Shown piece by piece: positions 10,762 to 21,960 of a stretch of 64,000 nt of DNA. The position numbers and the translations under genes are program-made. The stretch lies in the NCBI RefSeq assembly GCF_028009165.1, contig NC_079245.1, positions 1,922,001 to 1,986,000 of the forward strand, given 5' to 3'. This stretch comes from Akanthomyces muscarius. Taxonomy: Eukaryota > Ascomycota > Sordariomycetes > Hypocreales > Cordycipitaceae. Numbering within the stretch: the first letter of the stretch is position 1; each line of letters begins with the position of its first letter. Under the pieces are notes generated by a model. That model was given only the letters and a program-made list of their open reading frames with translations. It had not been told where the DNA came from and made no database searches.

Positions 10762-12393
10762 TCACAGCTCACATTTCGTCTCGGCACTCTGAACTTCAGC
10801 ACATAACCCGGCGGGTGACCCTATCTGATTATCGCACAGGGTATTACATGTAACCGTTTCTGGAACAAACACTAGGAACCCATACGCCGGGTAGCTAATG
10901 CGGTACTCTTTGCTCTCGTCTCCGTTTTTGTAGCCCGCTCGGCAGGCGCAGCGGAAGATGCCGTTCAGCACAATGCACGACGTGGATGGATCGCATTTGT
11001 TTCTTCCAGCATTCCCATCACATGTAGGGCACTCTGGCAAGGGTGAATTTGTAGGAGTAGACGAAGTCGTTGTAGAGGTAGTTTTGGATGGGCTTGAACT
11101 GGATGATGAGCTGGTTGTTGAGGAGCTTGTTGTCGATGAGGTTGTCGGAGCTGTGGAAGAAGTTGTAGTTGAGGCAGAGGCCGTAGTCGAAGAAGAGGTC
11201 GTAGGCGAAGAAGAGGTCGTAGGCGAAGAAGAGGTCGTAGGCGAAGAAGAAGTCGTAGGCGAAGAAGAAGTCGTAGGCGAAGAAGAAGTCGTAGTCGAAG
11301 AAGAAGTCGTAGTCGAAGAAGGATTTGTGGTTGTAGAAGGATTTGTGGTTGTAGAAGGATTTTCGGTTGTAGAAGAAGTTTCCGTAGAGGGAGGTGGGCG
11401 GGGCGTATAGGTTGTCGGCAGGTCCTCGGAAGATGTTGTAGAAGTCGAGGACGAAGTTGAAGGCGACGTGGAAGATGCTGTAGAGGACACTTCTGACGAT
11501 GGAGTAGAAGAGCTCGAGTCTGTCGAAGTAGCTGATGAAGTAGAAGGGTTGGTTGGATTTGCCTCTCCCGTGCTGGAGCTAGATGAAGATTCCGGAGTGT
11601 CTGTATTCGGGGTATTCGTAGCTACTGAAGACGTGGATGATGTGGATAATTCAGAGGTTGAAGACGGTGTAGAAAGTGCCGAGGTCGCAGTATCCGTAGA
11701 AGTTGTGGAATCCGTAGGGGTTGTAGAGGCTGAGCCATCAGAGTCAGAAGCTGTAGAGTTCGGAGTTGACGCCGAGGTTGATGCTGGTGAAGAGGCTGTA
11801 TCTGTAGAAGCTGTTGTAGCTGCGGTTGAAGTTGATGTGCTGATTTTGGATCCATTGCCAGATGATGAGATTGCGGAAGACGAGGTTGGGATCAATGCAG
11901 AGGTTGGAATGGAGTTCTTGGAGCCGGAAGACGATGAGGGAATGGGTCCATGTGAAGATCCCGAGCCTGTCGCGCTTGCCTGTGTGGATATAGAGCTGGA
12001 GAATTTGTTTGGGATTTTCGAAGTCGGGAGAAACGCCTCGGAGCTGGGACCCGTGCTGAGAGATTGGGATGATCCAGTGACAACGAATCTGGTGGTAGGA
12101 GTCACCGGAGAAGTACCGTCCGGTTCTTGTTTATCCGTAGAATAATAGGGGATGCGGTGCTCGGTAATGGTACTATATTCAGTTAGATGATTGATTCGTA
12201 CTTTACTGGGCTCAAATTGAGCTTACTCTATAAACGTGCTGTACAGCGTGGTCCCAGAGCATACCAGCTCTACGGGCTGGTGTTGGACTATGATGAGAGT
12301 ATCATAGCAGATCTCTTCTGCGGCTGCCGTGGTTGTTCGTAGCGAGGCTAGCGCAACAAGAAGCGCTAGAATGCGAGAGATGCCTTTTATCAT
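10762..12393 (-). CDS. Secreted Ser/Thr-rich protein with C-terminal EGF-like domain
   Basis: Predicted extracellular or cell-wall protein of 525 residues. Exons are 12393-12227 and 12172-10762. The start at 12393 is preferred over an upstream in-frame ATG because it opens directly into a signal peptide (MIKGISRILALLVALASL, cleavage near TAAA). About 50 ordinary residues follow, then some 350 residues dominated by Ser and Thr, with 18-bp DNA repeats coding SSSPTT and NPSTTT units, a likely heavily O-glycosylated stalk. The C-terminal 95 residues hold cysteines in an EGF-like arrangement (CPTCDGNAGRNKCDP, then CIVLNGIFRCACRAGYKNGD) and a further cysteine group ending in ETKCEL. No GPI signal is evident. 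Function is not recognised; adhesion or surface shielding is an inference from the architecture. A second signal-peptide plus Ser/Thr-rich protein lies at 43499-46679. Confidence 0.85.
11180..11376. repeat. 18-bp tandem repeats coding Ser/Thr/Pro units
   Basis: On the + strand, about seven units of the pattern GTCGTAGGCGAAGAAGAR run from about 11198 to 11323. Three units of the pattern ATTTGTGGTTGTAGAAGG or close variants follow to about 11376. All lie inside the Ser/Thr-rich stalk of the EGF-like protein gene and keep its frame, so unit number can vary without breaking the protein. Confidence 0.9.
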
Positions 12394-14898
12394 GGTGTTT
12401 CGCGTTCGTGGAATACAACTATGTGAGCTGGCTGGGTCAAAGGATGTCAATGGTTAATTGTGCTTGCAGACAGGCTATTAAAATATGTTAAGCGAAAAAC
12501 ACGTACGTATCAAGCTATTCCATTATGGACATTTGAACTAATCCGCGGCTTATACCGTTGCAACTGGTTCGTGGCCTGTTTACTTCCTAGATTGTCTGTC
12601 TAGCGTTGGCAGGACACGGGATGAAAGTTGACTAGTCCGCACGATTAGAACCTTGAGGTTGATCGCAACTGAAAGCGGCGACTGCTCCAGCCGCTGTCCA
12701 GCGCCGATCATGCACACAAAAGGAGATGAATAGAATTATGAGCGGGATTAATATATGCACCTGCTTTTTTGGCAGTGAGCTAAGCAGTTCGCACCAACAT
12801 TGTTATTCCGTTTACGGCGTACAAAGCGCGCTATTGTTCAACTAACCACCAACTGACCAGTCATGTCTAACTTCTGTGCCTCAAGCCTGGAATTCCGCAA
12901 GACGCATTTTAAAATTCGTAAGGCGGATTATACCTAGAAAGGTAACATACAATGGGTACTCATCAACCAATCAGAAACTAGAAAGCTCCCCAAGTCGCTC
13001 TCTACGACACCAAAATCTCTCATCACTCTTCGCCCTTGCGCCCAAAACATCTTCAAGCACAACGCTAAACATGCTTCCATCATGCCTAGCAACGCCTCTA
13101 GCTATGCCTTCAGCAACGTTTCCAGTAACGTCTCCAGCAGTGTCTCAACAGCGCTTCTAGCGCCCCCTTGGTGGTGTGTTTAGCGAGCCTTGATGGTGCT
13201 TGAAAGGTGAAGAACTGCTGCGTTGAGTACTGTTTTGCAACTTCGGAAATACATTCAGCAAAACCCAGTGTTGTCTGTTTTGCCCGCTGAGGCCGAGGAG
13301 CAGCTGGTCCAGCGAAGCCGTAGGCTACACTTAAACCCTTCAAACGCTTGTAAGCTCAAGCCGCATCATGAATTAGACTTCATCGGTCTAATTTCTACTA
13401 AGAGGCTATTCCCATTTCTCAGCTAGTCGAATGCAGCAGCCTCTCTCCACCTCACTTGCATACCAGTGAAAAACTCTCGTTTGATGGCGGTGACATGCAC
13501 GCATGCACACGGATATAGCCTGTTCCACCGGAGGCCAAAAGTCAAAATCTTAGCGATCTGTCTGTCATGGGGATCTCATCCGATGGGGCTTTCAGGGTCG
13601 CATCTGTTCAAAGGCCCTTCATACCATCTTTGTTTACATGCTTACACCACCGTTTTGATGGCATGGTTGCGAGCCCAACACTCATAAACGATACCGTACC
13701 ACGCTTACGCAACTGCCCAGTATTGATCTATTCAAAAGATCATTCATTGGCAGCGAAGCAGTTACTTACTCGGACCAAGGGCTTCCGTTTTTCAGCGTGG
13801 TATGCTGCATATTTCGTTCGAGCATTGGGTCGCATACTCGATCGGGTTTGAAGAGGCACATTGATAAAGCAGGAATATGCATGTGCCCAGAAATTAGATA
13901 TGATGAAGTAAAAAAAAAATTGAGCTCTCTCGAGAAGTGCGGGACTATGTTGAATTGGCATGTCTCTTTGATTGATAACCTTGTATTCGCGGACGCTTCT
14001 AAAATGCTAGTCACTACCGCGTATTAGCGTCCGTGGATGGCCAAGTACAATGCGCCGAGCTAGGCTAACTGCCGCAGACAATATGGTTATAAGATAGCAT
14101 TAAACTAACAAACTGAGAATCATTTCGCTCAATACAGTTTCAAGCCAATTAGCAATTGCCAGATCAAGGTTTCTGTAAAGGGCTTTAACCAGTCGCTTAT
14201 GGGTGATTGCTAATCTATTACCCGCCTGCTGATGAAATTATTGTTTTGGGCAAGAAGAAAGGGTGCTTACCACAAAGATCAATAATGTCCAAAGAAAAAT
14301 CACACGCGTTCAAGCGACTCACTTACTCTCTTTCCTATTCACTGAGGGCGCAATGCGACGGGGAGTTATCAAATGCACTGAGACCGCCCTTATACACTCG
14401 CAAATGACGTAAATCCGGCTGCTGATGGCGGCCGCGCTCCTCGATCTGCCACTACGCGCCTAGAGACAGACCCAGGGCAGTACTACAACCATTCAGTATC
14501 GATCCCGAGCACTTGAGTTGCCCCCTCAGCTCCGGACTCGGCCCCGAAGTACTGGCAGTTGGGAAATGCGCCGGGCTGAAGACCGCCCCCCACCCCCGCG
14601 TTTCTTGCTCATCAGCGCCCTTTTTAGAACTATTGTTGCCCCCACGTTACACAGTCACCTTATAAGGCGAGGTAGAAGAGGCTATCTAGGATCTGCTAGA
14701 CAGTTGCCACATAAGAGGAAGTGGGTCTCACCCGTTCACCGGTCACAACAGGACCAAACTCGACGGCTCCGCGGAGCTTTTACGCTTTCGCAAGCATCGA
14801 CGAATCGCTTCAACACGGGTCGTCGCATGCCTCGTATACGCTGCCTCGTTACATAGAACGATAGGCGCCCTTTGCAGGTGTCGTGCACGTACGCAATC
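12394..14898. other. Gene-poor interval of about 2.5 kb
   Basis: It contains the promoter of the EGF-like gene at its left and that of the MFS permease at its right. A C-rich stretch lies near 14560-14605. The interior has only short, unsupported open frames and one 12-bp tandem repeat (13088-13159). It may be decayed sequence, but no transposon ends were recognised. Confidence 0.5.
13088..13159. repeat. Six imperfect 12-bp tandem units
   Basis: Units of the form AGCAACGYYTCY are repeated six times: agcaacgcctct, agctatgccttc, agcaacgtttcc, agtaacgtctcc, agcagtgtctca, acagcgcttcta. The array is imperfect and lies in a region without a supported gene. Confidence 0.75.
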
Positions 14899-16513
14899 AT
14901 GGCCGTGCGCGGCAAGGTCAAGGACTACTTCCACAACGCCTATCAGCCGGGCGAGCGAGTCCTCATTCAGAAAATCGACTTTTTCATCTTGACATTTTGC
15001 TGTCTGAGCTATTTTGTCAATTATGTACGTCTCTGTGACAACGATGCGCTTGTGCTTTGCCAAATCTGACATCACAGTAGCTCGACCGCAGCAACCTTAA
15101 CAATGCCTACGTCTCGGGCATGAAAGACGACTTGGGCTTTGTTGGAGACCAACTAACGCAAATCAATACCTGTTTCACCGTCGGGTAAGTCGCTGTTGAA
15201 AGGCAACTCTGGTAAAAACTGCTAACCACTGTAGCTATGTCGTTGGGCAAATTCCATCCAACCTATCGCTGCACTATGTCAAGCCGCGTATCTGGTTCCC
15301 TCTCATGATGGTCCTCTGGGGCGGGCTCACCATGGTCACAGCCTCGGCGCACAAGCCGCAATCCATCATGGCGATTCGTTTCTTCCAGGGCATCTGCGAA
15401 GCGTCGACCTTTGTCGGCACCCACTACATCCTGGGTGCATGGTATACTGAGCGCGAACTTGGCAAGCGCAGCGGCATCTTTACCTCATCGGGTCTTGCCG
15501 GCACCATGATTGGCGGCTTCATCCAAACGGGCCTCAACCGCAGCCTCGATGGGCGCGGCGGACTGAGTGGCTGGCGCTGGCTGTTCATCATTGATGGGCT
15601 AATTACGATGCCGGTAGCGCTCTACGGCTTCGTCTTCTTCCCTGACACGCCGCAGACGACGACGGCCTTTTATCTCACAGAGGAGGAAAAGGAGCTTGCT
15701 CGGTCTCGCATGCCCAAGACGGCGACGGAGGAGCAGTCCCCGATGACACTGGCCTTTGTCAAAAAAGTCCTCACCTCGTGGTACTGGTGGGGGTTCGTGA
15801 TGCTCTGGGTCATTGCGGGCGAGACCGAGTCGTTTAGCAGCAACGCGCTTCTGGCGTTGTACATGCAGAACCACCCGGTCAATAAATACTCCAAGGCGCA
15901 ACTCAACGACTACCCAACCGGCGTGCCCGCAGTCGGCATCGTGTCGACACTGTTCTGGGCCACGCTGACGGATTTTCTCGGTGGTAAGCGCTATCTCGTC
16001 GGCTACTGGATCGGCATCACGGGCATTGCAACATCCGTCATGATTTTGGTGGCATCAAGGAGCCCGACCAGTCCCTCGTCCACCTCCGTGGTGTTTGCTG
16101 CGTATTACTGGGCCGGATCGGTGTACGCGTGCCAGGCAACCTTTTTCGCATGGTGCAACGATGCCATGCGCTTTGAACAATCCGTCTTCCGAGGCGTGGT
16201 CTTGGCTGGTATGAATCTGGGAAACAATGCTGTGAATGCGTGGTGGATTCTCATCTTTTACGGTGCCTCGCGGGCGCCGTGGTTCATTGTAAGTATTAGT
16301 CTCTCCCGTGCTCACACAATTCGTGATTTGCTGATGAGCTTCAAATTTCAGCGCGGCATGTGGGCAATGATTGGATGTTCGATTGCGCTGATTTTCTGGA
16401 GCGCTGGACTGTCTTACTTGGCTCGCAAATATCGTCGCCGCAGGTTAGTGGACAGCGCAGAAGTGCATGAAGCTGAGCCGTCCAAGGCAGATGAAAATCA
16501 CCTCCAATCATGA
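14899..16513 (+). CDS. MFS permease of the anion:cation symporter (DAL5/allantoate) family
   Basis: Plasma-membrane transporter of 481 residues. Exons are 14899-15024, 15081-15184, 15235-16288 and 16352-16513. The first splice gives the family hallmark [18 protein letters not shown]; further marks are [27 protein letters not shown] and [13 protein letters not shown]. Hydrophobic segments fit about 12 membrane spans with a central loop near [14 protein letters not shown]. Known family substrates include allantoate, nicotinate, pantothenate, biotin and dipeptides; this one cannot be assigned. The last intron (16289-16351) is 63 nt and has no in-frame stop, so retention would insert 21 residues in the last membrane segments; splicing joins APWFI to RGMWAMIG and is preferred. 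The upstream ATG at 14872 is in frame, but the start at 14899 fits family N termini. Confidence 0.93.
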
Positions 16514-18559
16514 ATTCATATCTGGTAATTAGTGTAGAGATCTTATATATTTCCTGTAACAAAAAGAAGTGAGTCGCTCACTGCGATAAACTGTGCAGAC
16601 GAAAATCAGTGTGGCCCGTGCTAGGCGTACATAAGTTCCATCCTTGGGGCTGGGGAGCAACTTGGCCACCCTAGTATTTATGGATGCGTAGCGTTAGTCA
16701 GTGAATACAGCTTTATATGAGCATCTTAATAAAGGTGACATGTCTTCAAATCTATTCTTTCATTTACATTTAGAGGAGCTATTTGACATGGTGCGATTAT
16801 CGATTATCTGTTTCATCAACGAAGCATCGCAAGTTTCGGTGCTCCGAGCGAGACTTGACTTCTTTCTAGAGAAATACTACCCATCATGAACAATAGCATC
16901 TACGCCGCAACAGCACGCAAGCCACAGAGAAAAGCCTCACCACTTCGATAAATTTGTCTTCGATTTTGTCACCATATAATCATGGATCCCCTGACTGCCT
17001 TTCGGTCTTGTAATCAGAAATCTGACCTTTGTCGATTTTGCGAGCAAGGTGATTAGCTCAGCGCATACTTTCTACGTTTCTGGCACGGGAAAATGGCCGG
17101 AAACATGGAGTCGCAGACAGTGACTCTCTATATCACGGCTCTTGCAAAAAAGGCAGCTCCCAGGGGCGAGCCCACTGCCTTCGCCATGGATCAAACCTTG
17201 GTTGATCTCGGGAACCAATGTCAGACAATTTCAACCGAGCGTCTTTCTACTTTAGAAATCTTCAATTTCAAATGCCAATACAAGATTTGTAAGAGCACTT
17301 ACCAGGTACTCAGGACTGCGAAACATGCAGCCAAGGTCGGGCACCGAGAATGCCCTTTTTACTTGCATTATGGGCGACTGTACGGGCGAAAGAGCCGCAC
17401 TCGCGGCCCGTTCCGTTCAACCAAAATATGGCCTCTACATATTTTCCTTCTAACCATTCCTCGATCACCTGGAGTAAAGTGAGTTCGACACCGTACACGC
17501 AGTCTATAAGTTGCCGGTCACCAGTGCAGCCAAAGCCGACATACTGAACAGCAAGGTCTCTGACACGTACTAAATCCGTATCGACCATAGGATTTCGCTC
17601 TGTTAGCGTTTTCATTGCCTAGATGATACTGGTAGATTTATCTTTCGTGCGCGTCGTTCATCTTCAAGCCAAGGGAGGTTTACTTTGCCGAATGGCGTAA
17701 TATAGGGCGTTTGTTAGCGAGTGACTCTGTTCCAAGGACCCATGTTTACACTGGAGTTGTTCGCAGTTTCGATGATAGCTTGCAATCGTTGGTCTTGCGC
17801 AGTGTATGGGGACTCTGCCGAAGGCCTTAAGGCTGAGTGGACAATCATGCGCAAGGTAACTAGATGGCTGACTGCAGGTGGGCACGTGCCATAGCTACCC
17901 CTCTGCTTGCAGGTAGCGATACATGGAAGAATATCAAATAGGGCAGTTTTGTTATTCTGAGTAGGTAAGCAGCCGTGTTATTCAATTTTCACAGCGTGTA
18001 AATGAATTGCCATGGCCACTCACGTTGGGCTACAGTCGCTGCTTATAGCTCATTAGCAATGATTGGCTTGTACTGCTTTTTCAGCACTCATCGTGCGATC
18101 AAGATGCGCTCCATGGTCTGTCGTGACTCGGTTAATCCCCATCTTTACCCCTGCTTGACATCGAAATGTATCTCAAAAATGAAGGAGATGGTCCAATGGC
18201 AAAGGCAGGCAAGGTCCCCAGCTAGCTCCGAGAATGCGTCCACGAGCCCGAGGAGCCCAACAAGCCTTATCATTAATTTCGATCGGTGAAAAAAGTCAGT
18301 AATTCTTTTCAGCTCTTGGATCAAGATGCTGAGTCACTCAGTGTGTTGGGTTGTGCTGCGGAATCGCCCGAAATGACTTTCCTGAAGCCTCAAAAAATAG
18401 GCATGCAGCCTACGAGTGCTGCGCAAAAAAGTTGAATTACGGGTTTCCACTCCGGGCGTCGCAAGTCCTTGGACTCTCGCAAAACACTCACTCCTGTGTC
18501 TGTCTACGTCTCCGACTCAAGATGATACGGTAGATTCACTCATATCATCTCATAGCATC
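16514..18559. other. Gene-poor interval of about 2 kb
   Basis: No supported gene. A minus-strand open frame at 17310-17615 looks more protein-like than its neighbours but could not be identified. The right end is the mdl1 promoter. Confidence 0.45.
18330..18340. promoter_or_regulatory. Palindromic TGAGTCACTCA, bZIP (Gcn4/Cpc1 or Yap1-class) site candidate
   Basis: TGAGTCA overlaps TGAGTGA on the other strand about 220 nt upstream of the mdl1 start codon. The consensus is that of Gcn4/Cpc1 and AP-1-like factors. Occupancy is not shown. Confidence 0.4.
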
Positions 18560-20824
18560 ATGTCCAGCCTTTTACCATGGACAGTGTCGGTTGCGCGCCA
18601 GCAAGGTAGGATTGTGCTGCAGCAATCGCACTCCTCCCGGGCGGCGACTAGATCAATCAGCTCAAGCACAGGCGCCCAATCGCATCAAAAGCGTCACATC
18701 CAGGCCAATTCTACAGCGGATTCGTATTCATCATCGCTCGGTCGCATCGGATGCTCTGTGGTGGCTGCGCGCATCAGCGCCGCGCCTCGCGCCGCATCAG
18801 CGCTGTCGAAATCGTTTAGCAGCTCAGCACGCCAAGGGCAAGCCGCCGCGAAAAAGAGCGACAGCAAGGTCGCCAAGAAAGACGACATCGAAGACGATGC
18901 CGCGCTTGATGGAACCGAGACGAAAACGCCTGACACTCAACCAAAGCACGCCGCATCGCTCTCTAAAAATGAGCCCGAGGCGGATAATTCCACCGGCGGG
19001 CTCTTGCGCCTCCTGAGCATCGCGCGGCCCGAAGCCAAGCCGCTGGGTATCGCAACTGCCTTTCTCGCCGTCTCGGCGACGATTACCATGACCATTCCGT
19101 ACGCCGTGGGCCGCATCATCGATGCCGCTGGCAAGGCCGGCGTTGTCGAGGTCGCCGGCCACTCCTTTACCCTCACCCAGTTCATCCTCGGCATGGGCAC
19201 GGTGCTCACAGTCGGCTCGGCCGCTTCATTTACGCGCAACATCATGATGCGCATCATTGGCGAGCGTGTCGTTGCCAAAATGCGCTCGCGCCTGTACCGC
19301 CGCACATACACGCAGGATGCCGAGTTCTTCGATGTCAACCCCGTTGGCGACTTGATCTCCAGACTGGGGTCGGATGTCAACATCGTGGGCGACTCGGTGA
19401 CTACTAGCGTCACATATGCCTTGCGATCTACGTTCAACACCATTGCAGGAATTTCCATCATGCTGTGGACCAGCGCGAAGCTCACAATGCTAATGCTGGT
19501 GATATTGCCGCCGATGGCTGTGGGATCACTAATCTATGGACGCTTTGTGGAAAAGATTACCAAGCGCGTGCAAACGAATCTCGGAACCTTGACTAAAATT
19601 GCAGAGGAGAGACTTGGCAATGTCAAAACCAGCCAAGCTTTTGTTGGAGAGCGCCAAGAAGTGCATCGATATAATAATCAGATTCGCAAGATTTTCGCGC
19701 TGCGGAAACGGGAAGGCATCGTGACGTCGACGTTCTACACATCCACACTCTGGGCGGGCAACATCTCGTTCCTAATCATGCTCACAGTCGGCAACAGCTT
19801 CATCCAGTCTGGAGCCATGACGACCGGCGACCTGACGGCCTTTGTCATGTACGCCATGTTTGCCGGCACGGGTATGATGGATTTCTTCTACACGTATACA
19901 GAAATCATGCGTGGCTCTGGAGCAGCTCAGCGTCTCTTTGAGTTGTCAGACAAAAAGCCACGGATTCCACAAAGCGGCGGTACGCGCATCGAGTCTGCGC
20001 AAGGCGCCGTCAAGTTCACCAACGTGCATTTCGCGTACCCGACGCGGCCAGACGCCAAGATTTTCAACGGGCTCAACTTTGAGATACCCTCTGGCAGCAA
20101 CGCCTGCATCGTCGGACCCTCGGGCCGCGGCAAGTCCACCATCGGCACACTGCTCCAGCGCTTCTACGACCCCGTCGCCGGCACCATCACCATTGACGAC
20201 CAGGAAATCTCCCAGATGAGCGTCAAGTCGCTCCGCCGGCGGATTGGCGTCGTGGCGCAGGAGCCCGTGCTCTTCTCGGGCACGATTGCCGAGAACATTG
20301 CCTACGGCGTGCCCGGCGCCACCGAGGCCGAGATCCAGCACGCCGCCGCCGTGGCCAACTGCACCTTCATCGCCAACCTGCCCAAGGGGCTTGACACGCA
20401 GGTCGGCTCGCGCGGGTCGCAGCTCTCGGGCGGGCAGAAGCAGCGCGTGGCGATTGCGCGCGCGGTGCTCAAGCGGCCCGACATCCTGATCCTCGACGAG
20501 GCCACGTCGGCGCTCGACGCCGAGTCGGAGACGCTCGTCAACCAGGCGCTCGGCCGCCTCTTCGAGGGCAACATGACGACCATCTCCATCGCGCACCGCC
20601 TCTCGACGATTGAAAAGGCGGACCTGCTGATCGTGCTCAACGCCGATGGCGAGGTCGCCGAGATGGGCAACTACAGGGAGCTGTCGGCGGACAAGGACAG
20701 CGAATTCAACAGGCTGATGGAGAATCAGATGCGCTCGCCGCTGGCAAGCAAGCCGGCGGACGATGTCGAGACGATCATGGTGGATGAGGAGGCGATAGAG
20801 GAGGCCAAGAAGCGAGAGGCCTAG
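18560..20824 (+). CDS. MDL1: Mitochondrial half-size ABC exporter (Mdl1/ABCB10 type)
   Basis: Inner-membrane ABC half-transporter that works as a homodimer and is known in yeast for exporting peptides from the mitochondrial matrix. Single exon, 754 residues. The frame is open for 48 further codons upstream; the start at 18560 is chosen because it opens an Arg/Ser-rich, acid-free stretch typical of a mitochondrial presequence. A membrane domain spans about residues 150-450. The ATPase domain shows Walker A GPSGRGKST (about residue 518), the signature LSGGQKQRVAIARAVL, Walker B ILILDEATSALD and the switch histidine in SIAHRLSTI. The sequence is closer to Mdl1 than Atm1 in the membrane domain (NIMMRIIGERVVAKMRSRLY, DVNPVGDLISRL), although Mdl2 or a related paralogue is not excluded. 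Confidence 0.92.
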   Translation: MSSLLPWTVSVARQQGRIVLQQSHSSRAATRSISSSTGAQSHQKRHIQANSTADSYSSSLGRIGCSVVAARISAAPRAASALSKSFSSSARQGQAAAKKSDSKVAKKDDIEDDAALDGTETKTPDTQPKHAASLSKNEPEADNSTGGLLRLLSIARPEAKPLGIATAFLAVSATITMTIPYAVGRIIDAAGKAGVVEVAGHSFTLTQFILGMGTVLTVGSAASFTRNIMMRIIGERVVAKMRSRLYRRTYTQDAEFFDVNPVGDLISRLGSDVNIVGDSVTTSVTYALRSTFNTIAGISIMLWTSAKLTMLMLVILPPMAVGSLIYGRFVEKITKRVQTNLGTLTKIAEERLGNVKTSQAFVGERQEVHRYNNQIRKIFALRKREGIVTSTFYTSTLWAGNISFLIMLTVGNSFIQSGAMTTGDLTAFVMYAMFAGTGMMDFFYTYTEIMRGSGAAQRLFELSDKKPRIPQSGGTRIESAQGAVKFTNVHFAYPTRPDAKIFNGLNFEIPSGSNACIVGPSGRGKSTIGTLLQRFYDPVAGTITIDDQEISQMSVKSLRRRIGVVAQEPVLFSGTIAENIAYGVPGATEAEIQHAAAVANCTFIANLPKGLDTQVGSRGSQLSGGQKQRVAIARAVLKRPDILILDEATSALDAESETLVNQALGRLFEGNMTTISIAHRLSTIEKADLLIVLNADGEVAEMGNYRELSADKDSEFNRLMENQMRSPLASKPADDVETIMVDEEAIEEAKKREA

Positions 20825-21589
20825 GGTGTAGGCCTTTGGGCGGTCTACAGGGAACGGGTCATGTAACTTTTTGTTGTATTATTGTGTATACCAGTATTTG
20901 TACACTATTTAAAGCTCATTTCTTTTATAGGCATCTTAACTTTTGCCATTTTATTAGAGGTCTCATCGTACTTCTCATTACAGCCCCCTCAGCATTTACG
21001 TAAAAGACCGTGCGTTACTACACTCTCATCCGTAAAGAACAAACGCGTGAATGCGAAAGCCGAATTAGGGAACTAATAGAAGACATACAAACAGAAAACT
21101 AGCAATTGACCTAGCGGCCCGTCATCGGGCCAACGAAGATGGAAACACCAGGTGATAGTTGTAGAATGACGATCACTGGCCACTGTACATGCACACTGCA
21201 ACGCGTATCTTGCGTGACATGCGCCTCTAGCAACGAGACTCGGGTGAAGACGGGCTCGACCATAATAAGTTCAAACTACGGCTTATGGACGAAGGCTTGA
21301 TTTGGCCCGCACTTGGGTTCTTTGCAACAACGGCTCGACGCACTTGAGAGCTTCATGGCGCCGCTGCAAATCACCTAGACGAAGCTTACTTCCAATACCG
21401 GCGAACGCCCCAAGAGCGGGAAATCTAGACTGACTGTCAAAAGCACTGATGATATCTGGATTCCAAGGTAAGATGATCCATTGTGTGCGTCCACAACCGC
21501 TTGATCTTTTCCTCACTCATCCCCGAGAATCAGCCTGGGCAAATCACATTTGTTTGATTCATCATGTCCTCGCATAACAGACGTGACTG

Positions 21590-21960
21590 CTTGCTAGCTC
21601 TTCAACATCTGCCTGAGTCTATTTCTGGAGCAAGACTCTGATGTCGGGCGAGTAGTGGTTGCCGATGAAGCGCACAAGTTCATGAAGGAGTCGATGGGGT
21701 GCTCCAACACAGCAACGAGGCCTTGCCATCATCATCTCACTTCGACGTTTCGCATTTCGATTCTGTCTTGGCTGATGTCTTTGCTTACACTGTTTCTTTG
21801 CACACAGAAGAAGCGCTGCTATTTGCCCCCCTGCGCCGCTATTGGTGTTTGCATGCAACGAACCATCTCAGAGGGCGATGCAAAATGTTCTGCGAGCTCA
21901 TGCAACCCGGCTATGAGCATTCAAGGACAGCAGAGGACCAAACGTCGGCCAGGGGCAAAG
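21590..21960 (+). pseudogene. Relic of a fungal P-loop ATPase (DEAH-box segment)
   Basis: One frame reads DVGRVVVADEAHKFMKES, matching the Walker B region (ALDEAHKYM-type) of a family of fungal P-loop ATPases of unknown function that is common in filamentous ascomycetes. About 30 nt further on the similarity seems to pass to another frame (SHFDVSHFDS, VSLHTEEALLFAP), which resembles the segment that ends the family's P-loop domain. The usual sequence between these blocks is missing or unreadable, and no start or Walker A is found. I read it as a frameshifted, internally deleted fragment. The family match is from memory and only moderately certain. Confidence 0.4.

Noticed and set aside
11468..12145. 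225-codon acidic + strand frame, and a similar one at 10958-11410
   Set aside because: Antisense shadows of the Ser/Thr-rich stalk of the EGF-like protein gene.
18416..18559. Upstream extension of Mdl1 by 48 codons
   Set aside because: The extension contains an Asp-Asp pair and no presequence character; the ATG at 18560 starts a better mitochondrial signal.
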